In this document: positions 22,768-35,300 of the stretch, one piece after another
Numbering within the stretch: the first letter of the stretch is position 1
How the letters are laid out: every line of letters starts with the position of its first letter
DNA from: Patella vulgata
Taxonomy: Eukaryota > Mollusca > Gastropoda > Patellidae
Assembly (NCBI RefSeq): GCF_932274485.2
Contig: NC_065882.2
Span: 66,625,431 to 66,689,430, forward strand
Length of the DNA: 64,000 nucleotides
Direction: 5' to 3'
Position numbers and translations under genes: made by a program
Notes under the pieces: model-generated
What the model saw: only the letters and a program-made list of their open reading frames with translations
What the model was told of the DNA's origin: nothing
Databases searched by the model: none

Positions 22768-22985
22768 TGATGTTCTTCAAGAAATGCGGCCTGTAGACGA
22801 CAAACAAACAAATACAAGAAATCGGCGTGGCCCTGTCTCTGGGGGTCGGGCTTGCCCGAAAAACAATACGGATCATCCTTAGGGTATAAGGAATAAGTAT
22901 GTAAAGTTTCGAGATGATCACTTAAGAATTGTGGCCTGTAGGCGACACACACACATAGACAGGGGCGACAACAATATACGTCCGC
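22768..22985. repeat. Repeat fragment flanked by gcggcctgtagacgac-type copies
   Basis: aatgcggcctgtagacgaca at 22783 and gtggcctgtaggcgacacac at 22930 bracket a short segment with caaacaaacaaa. It abuts the broken receptor tail, so it may mark the duplication breakpoint. Confidence 0.4.
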
Positions 22986-23126
22986 ATTATAAAGTGCACG
23001 TATAAAAAGGTTGATTCAATGAGGATATATAAAGATAGAATCAACACAGTGATAGAGAATTAGCGTAAAGGGTTCCCAACTCGGAAAAATCTAATTAAAA
23101 TATTATAATTATATTCTACATATCGA

Positions 23127-23429
23127 GGAGCTTGTTCCTTTTATTCTGATTTTTAAAGTAGATCGAGGCATTTGTCATCTAAGCTTCAACTACAGGGATA
23201 CTTGCCCACTAAACTTAATAAAACCTTTAAAAGGTTTAATGACCGTCATATTGAGATGATTGGTAAATATAACATGTCTCTTTCGGCTATTATTCTAGGT
23301 ATATTTAACCGACGCGTATACTATCGGCCTGATTATGTCTACTACGTCGTTAACACTGTTCATCACGTGCATTTTGCATACGGATAGTCCATTGACCAAT
23401 CACGCTATTTTACCGAGATTTCGTCTAAT
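23127..23429 (+). mobile_element. Second copy of the reverse-transcriptase element (left part)
   Basis: Matches 515-830: gagcttgttccttttattct, the 3' end of the reverse transcriptase, then the tail. 5' truncated. Interrupted by a LINE on the other strand and continued at 24334. Confidence 0.8.
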
Positions 23430-24333
23430 GATATAGTAATAATAATAATAATAAGGCATATTTGTAAAGCGCCAATCCATCCACAAATGAATGCTCTGGG
23501 CGCGTACTATTTACTCTATAGTCACTATTTACACACATATCCGGATCCACATAAGGTGATGGGGGTAAAGATTTCCACAACATATGTTCACTGTATTGAA
23601 ATGTTTTCGAACCGAAAGTTTGTAGATTATACTTTGGAATCTGTAATAAGCACAAATCTTGTGATCTTAAGTTACGGGGTGGTACGTAGCGGTTTATTAG
23701 CTCTGGTAGATATACAGGACTGGAACTATGAAGACATCTATAAACAATACAAAGAAGTTTATTGTCAATTCTGGAACCAACTGGTAACCAGTGTAGTTCC
23801 TTCAATATTGGTTTAATGTGAGAGCGTCTGGATGATTGACTAACTATTCTGGCAGCATTGTTTTGGATAACTTGAAGTTTAGAGAGTAGATTTTGGTTTG
23901 GACCAATAAGAATACTATTACAGTAATCCAATCTCGAAAACACTAATGATCGGACAAGTGTGTGAGTAGCATCTTTTGTTAGCAGGTGTCTGATATAACT
24001 GATGGATTTTAGATGAAAGTAACAGATATTGCACAGGTTGTTGACATGAGTTTCCATTGTTAGACTTGTGTTTAAAAAGACGCCAAGATTTTTAACCTTA
24101 TCTTGAGTTATTATTTCAGAGTCAGCTATAATTAATGTTGATGAATCAAGTTTTTGTAGATTATGTTTTGTGCCCACAATCATTACTTCAGATTTATCAT
24201 CATTTAATTTAAGCATATTTGAGGTCATCCAGGTTTTAATTTGCTGTGTACATTTTTCTGTTTTGAGATAGGAATCTGTTTTACTTTCTGGTGGAAAATT
24301 ATCTATGATTTGCGTGTCATCAGTATACGAATG
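23430..24333 (-). mobile_element. 5'-truncated CR1/L2-like LINE (reverse transcriptase C-terminal part)
   Basis: The minus strand begins at a YTDD catalytic motif near 24325 and stays open for about 300 residues: MTSNMLKLNDDKSE, LGVFLNTSL, SRLDYCNSILIG, QNNAARIV, HIKPILKELHWLPV, LRSQDL and LWKSLP are hallmarks of the post-catalytic region of Jockey-superfamily LINEs (CR1/L2 clade). It ends in (TTA)n at 23440-23452. The ORF is intact over this length, so the insertion is young, but it lacks endonuclease and most of the reverse transcriptase. Inserted into the retroelement copy, with aatg as possible short target duplication. Confidence 0.88.
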
Positions 24334-24520
24334 GTTTGGATGCAGTTATAGCGCCAGGCAGGGTAAGCTTACTCTTCCGGACACCTGTTACCACTGTTTG
24401 TCGTGCATTTTGTACACGGTGAAGTCCATTTGCTGATTACACTATTTTGCCAATACCGTTTTTGTAGGACTTCGAATTTTGTCTTATGGTTTGGATTGTC
24501 TGTACTTGGTTTTATTTTAA
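24334..24520 (+). mobile_element. Second copy of the reverse-transcriptase element (right part)
   Basis: Resumes at tggtttggatgcag and matches 828-1050, including gccaggcagggtaagcttac. Ends near gtacttggttttatttta. Confidence 0.8.
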
Positions 24521-25029
24521 TTCGACCGTGTGTCTGTTATCGCTCGTTACTTCAGACAGTTATATAGAAGGATAACTCATGTTTGCCATGTTTGTTGTTA
24601 CTTTCCGTTTATTCAAGTGTTTGTGACACATCTCCAGTAGCAATGATCTCCGTGTTAAAATTATATTTAGAATGTATTTAACAAGTTCTATCACATATGT
24701 AATAATGACTGACACCAATATTGTCCTTTAACGAATATTGTACGAAAAAATTGTGTTTTTAGCCAGTGAACCCTCTAGAGGTCACAATTTTTATTTGATT
24801 TTAGTTACAGTTGATATTCAATTTGGTGAAAATCGGACTGACACTTCCGGTCAAAATGTCCGAACCCCTTTACGCAAATAATGTAGTGTAAAAGCATGTA
24901 ATACCAAGGTTGTGGACTCTCTCATTCGATTTTAATGAAACTTTAAAAATATGTTTATATCCCAAAGATATTGGTTCCTTTTGATATTAACGCATGTCGA
25001 ACCGCATCAAATTGGATTGCGACCCCTTA
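24521..25029. repeat. No gene; copy of the agaggtcacaattttt repeat
   Basis: 24730-25015 matches the units at 5990-6420 (ccctctagaggtcacaattt, tttatatcccaaagatattg). 24521-24730 has nothing recognised. Confidence 0.6.
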
Positions 25030-25352
25030 TTGTACGAGCACGTGCGCGCTGTATCATAAGGTCTGTCATTGAGTCAATTGGCATGGTTTCGATTCCCCGG
25101 TTGTACGTGACAAGGAGTAGGATCGCCTGTCCAATCTCGTCGGTTTCCTCCGGTTTCCTCCCACTGCTAAATACCCATACGCACAAGCGAATTATTGAAA
25201 TAAAGTTGAACCATATGTTAGTCTCGAAATGACCTAGTTTGTGTCGAGTGGACGTTAAACTCTCTCTCTCTCTCTCTCTCTCTCTCCTCCCTCTCTCTCT
25301 CCACCCCCTCTCTCTTCCCCTCTCTCTCTCTCGCCCTCTCTCTCTCTCTCTC
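25030..25352 (+). mobile_element. SINE-B with long (CT)n tail
   Basis: catggtttcgattccccggt (B box region), tcctccggtttcctcccact, gtgtcgagtggacgttaaac, then a CT-rich tail of about 90 bp (25259-25352). Confidence 0.85.
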
Positions 25353-25654
25353 GCCTTATCTTCCGACCACACCAGGTTTTGCATCATTCAGCATTCAGGT
25401 TCAGGGGAGGTGACTGCTGATTGCTTGGTCAAAAATATTAGCAATATATACAATCATAATGAACAACACATGTACTAGTGGTATATTTACTTTACTACAA
25501 TAAAATTAATTGTTAAAGTATAATCTACGATATATTTATATATTTTAAAATGGAGTTTTGTTTTATTTTCATATTTGATTCTTTAGCATCATCGAATCTG
25601 TTATACAACATTTACATGGTTTTCAGTTTAACGGTTTCTGCTAAACAATATAGA

Positions 25655-25698
25655 AATAAGAGGGAGAGAGGGAGAGAGAGAGAGGGGGAGAGAGAGTA
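25655..25698. repeat. (GA)n-rich tract
   Basis: gagggagagagggagagaga followed by gagagggggagagagag. Confidence 0.85.
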
Positions 25699-26062
25699 TT
25701 GGAATGAACTACATTTGTACGTGGTGAAATTAACCATCTCCACCGTGTGTATATATCTACAGTACATGTGATGCAGGTATATATACTAAGCAGCAAAAGA
25801 AACGTCAGGTTGGTGTGTTACTCTGAATAGACGCATTGCATAAAACTTGCCAAATGTTTTTCTTGTATATTTGTGACCACATCTCCAACTTTACCTGAGC
25901 AATAAGGCTCCTTCCCAAAGACAGAATTGAACCCAGGAAATGTTCTCAAAAACGCAACCTGACTTCTGAGATGGTAATGCTGCAAGTGTTGTTCACCGGG
26001 ACCAGCCCTATAAAATGCACTCCCATACCTGGTTGAATCATTCACTCTACAACGTCAGCAGC

Positions 26063-27448
26063 ATGCCACGACTCACGACAGCTTCGAGGAACCAGGCGCT
26101 TGGAAGACTCGACGCTGGCCACACTGCTCAAGCCGTTGCCAATCGAAAAAAAGAAAAAGAAATGGGGTTTAACGTCCTACTGTTCTGCTGCTAACCTGGG
26201 CTAATGAAGACGGGCATACGCCATACAGTGTGCAATGAGGGAAATTTTGCCCGGACAGCGGCACTACGGCCTACTCTTATATCGAATTCCAACTGCCAAG
26301 GGATCTTTTACGTGCACGTCAATGTGTACACGGGACCTCGGTTTTTCGTCCCATTCGAACGACTAGACAGCTTTCCTTGTCAGCCCCTCCGTCCTGCATC
26401 ACTGACAAGGGAGAACCACGCCGGAAAATCTGGATGAACTTTCTCGGCCAATGCAGGGACCGAACACCCGACCTCCAGGCTAGCGAGCTAGCGTCTTACC
26501 CACTTAGCCACGTGATCCCCCCGTTGCCAATCACTTCCAGGTCAATGTTCGGACCATCTACAGGCTTCAGCAACGCTTTCGGGCCACCAACACCACGGAT
26601 GATCGCCCCCGAACTGGTAGACCAAAGGTTACCACAAGACCGCCATGTTGTGCGACAGCACGTGCAGAATCCCTTGACACAGGCATCTGAGACAGCGCGT
26701 CAGACAGTGGAAACACACGGAAGACCCATCAGTACCGATATAGTGCGCCGACGTGTCACCAGAGAGAACATCCATTGCCATCGACGTGAACGTCTACAGT
26801 TTGCCCAACAACACCAGAATGGCGACAGAGGCAATGGAGAACGGTTCTGTTCAAAGATGAGAGTCGGCATTGCGTATCAATTGCAGATGACAGGACCAGA
26901 ATATGGCGTCGACGTGGCCGCCAGCGTTATTCTGACCAATGTGTCATGGCACGAGACTCATGGGGAGGTCCAAGCATAATGGTTTGGGATGGAATCGGCC
27001 TGGACCAGAGAGTGGGTCATGTAGTGTTCCAAAATCTTGGTCCAGGGAGAGGAGGTGGCATCACAACAGTGCGCTACATCGATCAAGCTCTCAGACCCCA
27101 CGTCATACCACATTTCGCACGTCATCGAAAGAATGGTTTTCAGAATGACAATTCCCGTGCCCACATCGCCAGAATTACTCGGGACTATCTACCGCAGAAC
27201 GGTGTCAACGATATGCACTGGCAAACCCTTAGTCCGGACTTAAACCCGATTGAACATCTTTGGGATGAAATTCAGAAGAGACTTAATAACATCGTACCGA
27301 GCCCAAACACAGCCGATGGATTGCGCCAGGCTTTTCTGAGCGAGTGTGGTTCCAGGTGCCAATGGCGTTCATCAATCGTCTGGTCCACTCCATGTACAGA
27401 CTCTGCGCTGCTGTTATTGACACTCGCGGTGGACACACCAGATACTGA
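26063..27448 (+). pseudogene. Tc1-like transposase, disrupted
   Basis: Starts MPRLTTASRNQALGRLDAGH with an N-terminal helix-turn-helix region. The catalytic parts are seen in order: FKDES (first Asp), then from about 26942 MARDSWGGPSIMVWDGI, NDNSRAHIAR (second Asp) and SPDLNPIEHLWDEI (Glu). The spacing from the second Asp to Glu is 34 residues, a DD34E Tc1 type. The gene is interrupted by a SINE-A after about 27 codons, and the coding sequence shifts between frames at least twice, so no active enzyme is expected. Confidence 0.9.
26145..26520 (-). mobile_element. SINE-A inserted in the Tc1 transposase
   Basis: Full-length minus-orientation copy with a 12-bp target-site duplication ccgttgccaatc at 26133-26144 and 26521-26532. 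The tail appears as a poly-A/G-rich run before gaaatggggtttaacgtcc. It dates the transposon as older than the SINE burst. Confidence 0.93.
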
Positions 27449-27645
27449 TAAATACACTGTGTACAGACCCTAAACCTTCTCGTAATGTCTTGGAATTGTG
27501 ATGAATTAATCACTAATCTGTCAACATACTGTTCACAAAAAATTGCTTTGATCCATTTAGTAAGTCATTTTCTAGAATGATTTGATTAAAGTGCCTCTCT
27601 GATTTCGAAATCGTTCTGATGGTTTTTTTTTGCTGTTTAGTATAT

Positions 27646-28180
27646 AATTTATAACATTTTATTTCATTCTAAAATAAACAATAGCTTAAGATATATTTTA
27701 TATTTGAAATGTTTACATCTATAGATTAAATATGTAAAGAAAATAATATTACAATTTAAAGAGATTGAAACAACACCTTATCACCAAATATTTCTAGGTA
27801 CAGTATTATAGACAGGTTAAATGATATCCCTCCGTAGATGTTAGTGGATAAAAATTAAATCAAATATTACTGGAGCATACGGGATAAACACTAATGTAGA
27901 ATTGCTTGATTTAAATAATAACAGGCACTAACGCAATCAAAAGTAATGCATGCTTTAGCTAGACAGAATTTACTTTAGTATTGATCTATTTAAATAAAAA
28001 TAAGATCATGGGAAATGAAAACTAATGATAATTTTAAGTGAACACAACATTCATTATCACGCTTGGACAATGTGTTTTATATAAGATTATCATTGATGAC
28101 CTAAGCTATAATGTAAGTCTCATAATAATAAAACAGACAGAATAAGGAAATGTCAGTCCAACTAACGGTTATAAAACGAA
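27646..28180. other. No gene recognised
   Basis: AT-rich intergenic sequence between the Tc1 element and a SINE fragment. Nothing recognised. Confidence 0.5.
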
Positions 28181-28334
28181 ATGAAAAAAATGAAATGAAA
28201 TGGGGTTTAACGTCCTACTGTTCTGCTCCGACTGGGCTAATGAAGACGGGCATGCACCATACAGTGCGCTTTGGGGGAAATTTTACGTGCACGTCAATGT
28301 ATACACGACTAGACAGCTGTCCTTGTCAGGCCCG
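28181..28334 (-). mobile_element. SINE-A, internally deleted
   Basis: Only about 150 bp of the element remains between target duplications ttataaaacgaa at 28169-28180 and 28335-28346. It has the tail (ggggtttaacgtcctactgt), part of the body, then jumps to the central domain. The duplication proves a real insertion followed by internal loss. Confidence 0.85.
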
Positions 28335-28715
28335 TTATAAAACGAATTGGGTTTAATATTGGTTGGTTTACTGTTTAACCCGTCACTGAATGGATGTCAT
28401 CCACAATATAGGTGACATTAATTCCTAGAAATGTACACCACTCAAATTTTTCAAACTATTATTTAGCGAAAAAAATATGCTTGATATAAACAAAGTAAAA
28501 TTAATTAATTCAAATAAAAAAAAAATGAAAACAGATAGCACCAAATACAATTTGAAATGAGGAAAAATAAACGCCGATAATATTCAATATAAACTCCCAA
28601 TTGTCTGGTGTTGATCAAACTCTGGTATTATCTACTCACAAAGAAATCAAATGGAAACAAAATTAACTTTGCTTCAGACCCAGTATTTAAACCGAAAGGT
28701 ACATAGTGACTTCGT

Positions 28716-28750
28716 TTTTATTTTGGTATTTTAACATTTCCATGTTTATT
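28716..28750 (-). terminator. Candidate polyadenylation signals of the receptor phosphatase
   Basis: Two AATAAA hexamers on the minus strand (near 28716-28721 and 28745-28750), about 530-560 bp after the stop codon and beyond the 3'-UTR minisatellite. Which is used cannot be told. Confidence 0.3.
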
Positions 28751-28766
28751 CTTATAAAACATGCTA

Positions 28767-28990
28767 TAGCAAAATATAATAGATTGAGCAAAATATAATA
28801 GATTTAACAAAATATAATAGATTTAGCAAAATATAATAGATTTAACAAAATATAATAGATTTAACAAAATATAAGTATTTAACAAAACAAAATATAGCTT
28901 AACAATACAAAATATAGTGGGTTTAACGAAAAAAAATATATTTAAAATGCGTATAAAACATAATACTTTTAGCAGCAAAATATAATACTT
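28767..28990. repeat. ~20-bp AT-rich minisatellite in the 3' flank
   Basis: At least six units of aaaatataatagatttaaca and variants from 28770 to 28870, decaying to 28990. Lies 300-500 bp downstream of the receptor phosphatase stop codon, so it may be in the 3' UTR. Confidence 0.85.
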
Positions 28991-29278
28991 TTTAACAACA
29001 TATTATAGTTTAAACAAGATGCAATGTTTGTAACAAAATGCAATAGTAATATAATATAATAAACTTGAAATATTTATAAAGTATAATAAACAAAATATAA
29101 CCATTAAGTTCAGACCTAAGCCCATGTATACATTAAGTAGTATAAACTTTAAATAATAAAGCAAACCTTGTAGCAAACTTAACATACAATTAAAAAGAAA
29201 ATCCAAAACCAGCTTACGAAAGCAATTAAAAACATTTTGCAATTATCACACTATTACAATAGGATATTATAATTACAA

Positions 29279-29353
29279 TCAACAAGAATTGGCATATGTT
29301 GAGAAATGGTCCAGATAATTACCAACAGCATCGAAACAAAATTTCACTTGTTC
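29279..29353 (-). CDS. Receptor phosphatase exon 20: D2 C-terminus and stop
   Basis: Acceptor TTATTCCAG, then [20 protein letters not shown] and ANSC-stop (TGA). Matches the end of receptor PTP D2 domains (the QYxFCY...Y segment); Q is at the place of the Q-loop Gln. No tail follows D2. Residues 1752-1775. Confidence 0.9.
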   Translation of the reverse strand, partial: EQVKFCFDAVGNYLDHFSTYANSC

Positions 29354-32300
29354 CTGGAATAATATTAGAGATTAAAATGAAATGTTAGGACACAACTGTG
29401 AATTCGGGGGAGTGAAGGAGTGGGGGTGGAGGTAAGAAAACATAATTGGGGCTTGTCAGTCCCCCGATTAAGCTACATACAATGTTTCCACGGCTAAAAG
29501 AAATGCAATATCTCGTGGGGGGAGGGGGGTAGTAATACATTAGAAAACAGAATTACTGTTGAACATCATTTTCAAACCTCAAAACCTATTATATCTGTAT
29601 TAATGTATGAATGATCTCACATTTTCTAACGGACTGGTGGCACTATAAAATATGTCTATTAACAGACTACCAGCCAAAGATAAAATTAAACAATGAGCCT
29701 TTTTGGGGTAAACGGGATCTTATCAAATTAAATGTTAGAAGTCAAAATGGAAGCCCCCGATTGTGGACCAAATGAGGTCCTAGAGAATGTGTGTGTATGT
29801 TGGGGGCGGGGGCTATTTGTCTCACTTTGTCCCCCACCCGCAAGATATGGTACTGGTCGCGGTCACAATCTTAAACTGAATACTATACTGACCAATATTA
29901 CCAAAACAAACGGGAAATACATTGATTTGCGTTATTTGATGTAATTTGAAAGGCATGTGCATACTTACATAACAAGTAATAATTTGTGGTCTGGATACTC
30001 GGAGCTGTATTATAGTCTGTAACACACTGACGTCTTGTTCTATGGTTAGTCGTTCTAAAATGGCTGCCAGAACACAGAATAGTCCTCCCTTGTTCACTCC
30101 ATTTCTAAAAAGTAAATTTGCATATTTCCATACTTACAGTTCTTCAATGCTCATGCAATTTAATATTTTTACCTGTTTTAGATATCTGAATCAGAGGACT
30201 TTGGTGAAAATTATGTAAATCCATGAAATCAATATGCTTGGGGACTAGAATAAATTCTTTATCCGAGTTCCTGGTTTTTAGAAAGTTTCACAAATAGTTG
30301 TTCTCAAAATAAGTGCAGTCACTGCAGTCGGTCTCAAAATAAGTGCAGTCACTGCCGTCGGTCTCAAAATTATGCATCGGTGACTAAATGAATTAATGAG
30401 GTAAACGAACAAGGCCAAAATAGAAGGGGGGAAATCCCAAATGCTTAATATATGTATGAATATATCTTTGTATACATGTGATTGCTTTGATTGGATAACA
30501 CAATACATGTACGTGCTAAAGGGTCAAGTAGTTTCCATGTATGGAGGTTTTAAGACGTTACTATTAAATTAGGCGATATTATAAAGGTCAGTTAGGTCAT
30601 TTGGGGATGATATTCAATATTAGCAAAGAATTTATAAATCAAGGAAACCTATACATCAGAATTCTACAAAATAGTCCAGGGAATGTGCATCAGTGGGTCT
30701 CATCCCCCCCCCCCCGCCCAAACAAAATCGATATGTACGCCCATGGTGTGGTAATGTTGAGAGAAAGGTGTGTGTGTGTGTGTGTTAGGGCGGTGGGAGT
30801 AGGTTCACAATATACTGCATTTGTCCCGATTTTCCGTATTCTTTTATAAATCAAGGAAACCTATACATCAGAATTCTACAAAATAGTCCAGGGAATGTGC
30901 ATCAGTGGGTCTCATCCCCCTCCCCGCCCAAACAAAATCGATATGTACGCCCATGGTGTGGTAATGTTGAGAGAAAGGTGTGTGTGTGTGTGTGTATGTG
31001 TTAGGGCGGTGGGAGTAGGTTCACAATATACTGCATTTGTCCCGATTATCCGTATTCTTTTCAAAAGATCGAAATGTGAGTTATCTCCCTTTTAACTTTC
31101 AGGTATCTCATATCACAAGTTAAAAGTGAATGTTAATTATTTTTTCGAATACAACTATCTGATACACTGTTATAACCTTATTTGGGAGCCAAGATGTCTC
31201 CATGGACCATGAGTAAACAGGAGGTCCCATATTTAATCCATGTACGTTCAACGGGATTTCAACCTGCTTTCCCCTTATCAGTGGTGCGAGACGAAACGTC
31301 TCTAGTCGTTCGGTTGTTCAACAAAACAAAGCCCACGTGTGTACTCTTAGGTGTGCATGTAAAAGAGCCCCTGAGTAGGTAGAAACGTCGCTTTCCGAGC
31401 AGAACTGACTATGTCCATCTTCATTAGCCAAGTTGGTGCAGACAATAAGACGGTAACACACTAACACTATTTTATGGAATAACAATTACTGGTTTATTAA
31501 CATGCAACGTTGCGACAATGACACTCTCGTCTTTATCAAGCAAATAAGACGGTAAACCCCATTTCAATTCATAACCTTATTAGAAACAATTTACTTTACA
31601 CCACATGTATATTTTAACTTACCGACAGTGTACAATAATTGGGTTTTCTTTTTGATCATATGTCCATGATTGAATGTGTTCCAACAGGGTGAAAAATGGA
31701 GTAGATGATTTACAGAATGTACACTGGTAGATTCTTACCGTATGATCTATCTCATTCTGTGTTAATATAAAAGAAAAAACATCTCAATAAAGATCTCATA
31801 CAAAGTAAACGTATAAAACTACCCCCAAGAGTTGCCAATATATTTATCGCACTGTTGATGGTCTAATCTCTTGAATATATCTCTAAAACGTAACACTTTT
31901 GCCAAAGTAACTGCATATATTATAAAATGATTTGATCACATTAAGCGATAATAATAATAATAATAATAATATAATAATAATAATAAAAACTTTATTTAAT
32001 GAGGCAACTTATTTAGTTTGCAAAATAACTAATCTTCTATAAGTCCCTCCTAAGCTACAAAGACATAATATGTACATGTAATATCAGGATAAATTCAAAA
32101 TCATTTGAAATGTTCATCCATATTTGGGAAGGAAATTAACGCCAAGGCCAGTCTAGGGTAATGTTCTCCTCCCGGTCTGTGGCTACCGGGATCTGTTGGG
32201 CGAAATTCATCAGAGCTTACCAAGAGCAGCTATCAAAAGCTATATACAAGTTATTGAGAACGAGAAACATCTATGCAAAGCGGTTTTAATAATAAAGTTG

Positions 32301-35300
32301 TAGAAACGAACTAACCTGTAGTTATATTTACGATTACGAAGGCATTACTACAAAAGTAAATTCTACAAGATTTTATTCGCTACAAGAGTTCCACAAGATA
32401 TTGGATATGGAATAAATTCAATTTTTTCAAAAATGTATTCTCAGACCCCCAGAACTGTCTAACCTTGTCGGGTTTAGCTGAGTCTTCTGTCTAACCTCGT
32501 GGGTTTTCTTGAGGTCCATCATTTTTGCTTTTAGTGCTAGGACAGTATCTAGTCTTTCGGATTGGACGAAAACAGAGGTCTCGTGTTCGTTGACGTGCAC
32601 TTAAAAGGTCCTTTGGCAGTTGGTAGGTAGTAGTGCCACTGTCTGTGCAAAATGTATTTCATAGCTCAATGCATGGCGTATGCCCAATCGGAGCTAAAAA
32701 GTATGACGTTAAACAACATTTCATTTCATTTTGTATTTCAGTGATTCAGACTTTGAGTCTTAGGCTTTTCGAACACGTTCGCATGAGACAAAAAGACATA
32801 GATCCTTGTTTAAATGGTGACTGTGGGCGTTTAGTTTTTTGGATAATTAACATTGGAGTAGGGTATCCGGGTACAGTTCTTTTAACCCCGTATTGCGCAT
32901 ATAACCATATATAGGCATAACATTATCATATGTGTCTCATATGTTTACAATCTACCCAGAAACGAAATCGTTCGACAAAACTTCACATTTCTTTATTGTT
33001 CTTTATATGCCCACCCACAGAAAATAACAAAATGGTTCCGCATAGGTAACTTTCATTGTCTGTTTCTTTTGGTGTCCTATCTACTTATATTTTTATATTT
33101 ATCTACACATCCCCGTATAGACACTCATTGTTCTTTGCGATATTAGTTTAAAAGGAGATGGCCAGATAATTCAGCTGTGTTTAACTATGCCGTTTACCAT
33201 GCAGACGGAGTCTGTTCTCATTGTTAGCTGTCACTGGCTCAAATACATGGTATTTGTAGGTTTTTCAATTTTCCCTAAGAGTGATGATTGCGCTAGATTC
33301 ATTATATAGTCGCAGTAACCTTCTGGGTGGTCATTTACACTACTAAGCGGGGCCGCGACAGTGAAAGCGGGGATCGCATTTGATTGATTTAACTACTTGG
33401 ATGGAGTCGTATACACTAACAGGAACGCGAATGTGTCGGAATTTCTTTCACATTTTGGGGAATAGTTCGAGAGAACGATTTTCACTAGTCAAAAGTGTGA
33501 AGTCAAAAGGCATACATGGTAAAATCGTCTGTCTATGCGCCAGTTTCATCTGCAAATGTCCGTGTCGAAGCTTTCACACTCCGTATAAATGACCAATTAC
33601 TCACTGGCGCACGAACTTGCAAACGCGATTATCCGGACCGAATTGGGATCCACGGTAGATCATCAGTGGGTGGGGATGGGGTGAAAAACGTAGGACACGT
33701 TGAAATTCGGAAAAAGAGTAGGTTGTGGCGGCAATAACTCACTCTTGGCAAGCTACACGTCCTATGCGCGTCTTCATTATCCCAGTTGTAGAAAAGCAAT
33801 ACGTTAAACCCCACTTCATTTCATTTATTTTCATTCTAGCTGTTGATCAAAAGGAAAATGTCTTGATGTCATAAAAGTCTACAAGCCTCTTTATCTATAC
33901 TTTATATCGTTATATCATTCACATTAAGATTAAATAAACATTTTCTTAAAGAAAAAAAATATATAGCTTCATGAAACTTTATACTTATTTCATCGCACAG
34001 TAGAAGGATGTAATTTATACTAATAACACATAGACAGCCTTCATTGCATAAAAAACTGTTATCTAATCCAGGATGGTTTTATTGTATTCTAGTCTGTATA
34101 GTTTTAGTTGAAACTCTTGTGCAATAGAAATGAAATGGTGTTTTAACATCCTACTTTTCCGCACCAACCTCGTGTAGTAGTACCTAAGTATTAGAATTGT
34201 TTTTACGGGCGTAGAAGGCAAATCAATAATTGCATTTCTTTCTACGTCAAATATCTTGTGGAACAGTTATGGTAAAAAAAACACCACAAAATGTAGTTCC
34301 AGGGGGTCGGAGAAGAAACCTTTGAAAATTTTATTTTCCAAGTCCAATATCTTGTGTAACTCTTGTGGTGAGAAATCCCACACAAAAGCTGACAAACCTT
34401 GTCATACATGGTGATTTTATCTACAAAGCTAGAACAAACTTAATCCTAAATATCTAATACTCAACTTACATCTTGTGAATTGCCTGTAACCTGACATGTT
34501 ATAATTGTATAAAACTCATGTTGTATTTCTTCTGTTTTAGTTATAGTAAAGGGGTCACAGGTTAGTGGTTTATCTCCTGGTAGGTACTGACCAATACCCT
34601 AAACAAATATTATACATACATAATCATAAAGTAGTTAACATCACATATTCAACATTTCCTGACCTAGCTAGTAAAGCCCAAGGTATACCATATTCCAACA
34701 TCTATTACACTCTATAATATTTTATCCTATAGTAAGTGTGGATCAAAAATTACAACACTTAGGACACCCAGGAATCCGTTCGTACCCCCCCCCCATCTAA
34801 CCATGGGTGTCTTACGCTACCATGCTCGTAAAGCTATTCATAACATTTTGAATGGTCAATAATTGTAAAGTGTTTTCCACGTTGTCAATCAGTCCTTGGG
34901 TGTCTTGTACAAGATAAGGTAGGGTAAACGATGGTATCATTTGATAGCCCGATGCGTTGTTGAAAAAATGTAGAAACTGCCTTAACCACTTCCTGTTCCC
35001 TATACTTTAAGATTACACAATACTAATAAATTTTATCTATAACTTGTCAGGATAGTTATAAACCATGTCCAATTTTACCTTAGTTTTATCTTGTCCATGA
35101 TCCATGTGAACGATTGTTTGAGATTCCTTTTGTACAACCATTCTCCAGAAATCTATAACAGTATTAGGTAATGGTGTCTGGGTCAATATATAAGCTCTTT
35201 TCTTTCTGTAACTCTACAAATTATAATTCAAAATTACACCAGCAATTAGATTTTATGTCAATACTCTGAAATAAATGAGAGGTAGTATCATACATTATTA

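Larger units (their letters stand above)
25783..27645 (+). mobile_element. Tc1-like DNA transposon (mariner superfamily), defective
   Basis: The terminal inverted repeats read tatactaagcagcaaaaga on the left and, reversed from the right, TATACTAAACAGCAAAAA, next to TA dinucleotides as expected for Tc1/mariner target sites. It encodes a transposase remnant (26063-27448) and carries a nested SINE-A. Total about 1.86 kb, of which about 388 bp is the SINE plus its target duplication. Confidence 0.88.

Noticed and set aside
29003-29242. Hydrophobic minus-strand open frame after the receptor phosphatase stop
   Set aside because: Lies in the probable 3' UTR, AT-biased Leu/Phe/Tyr composition, no start context.
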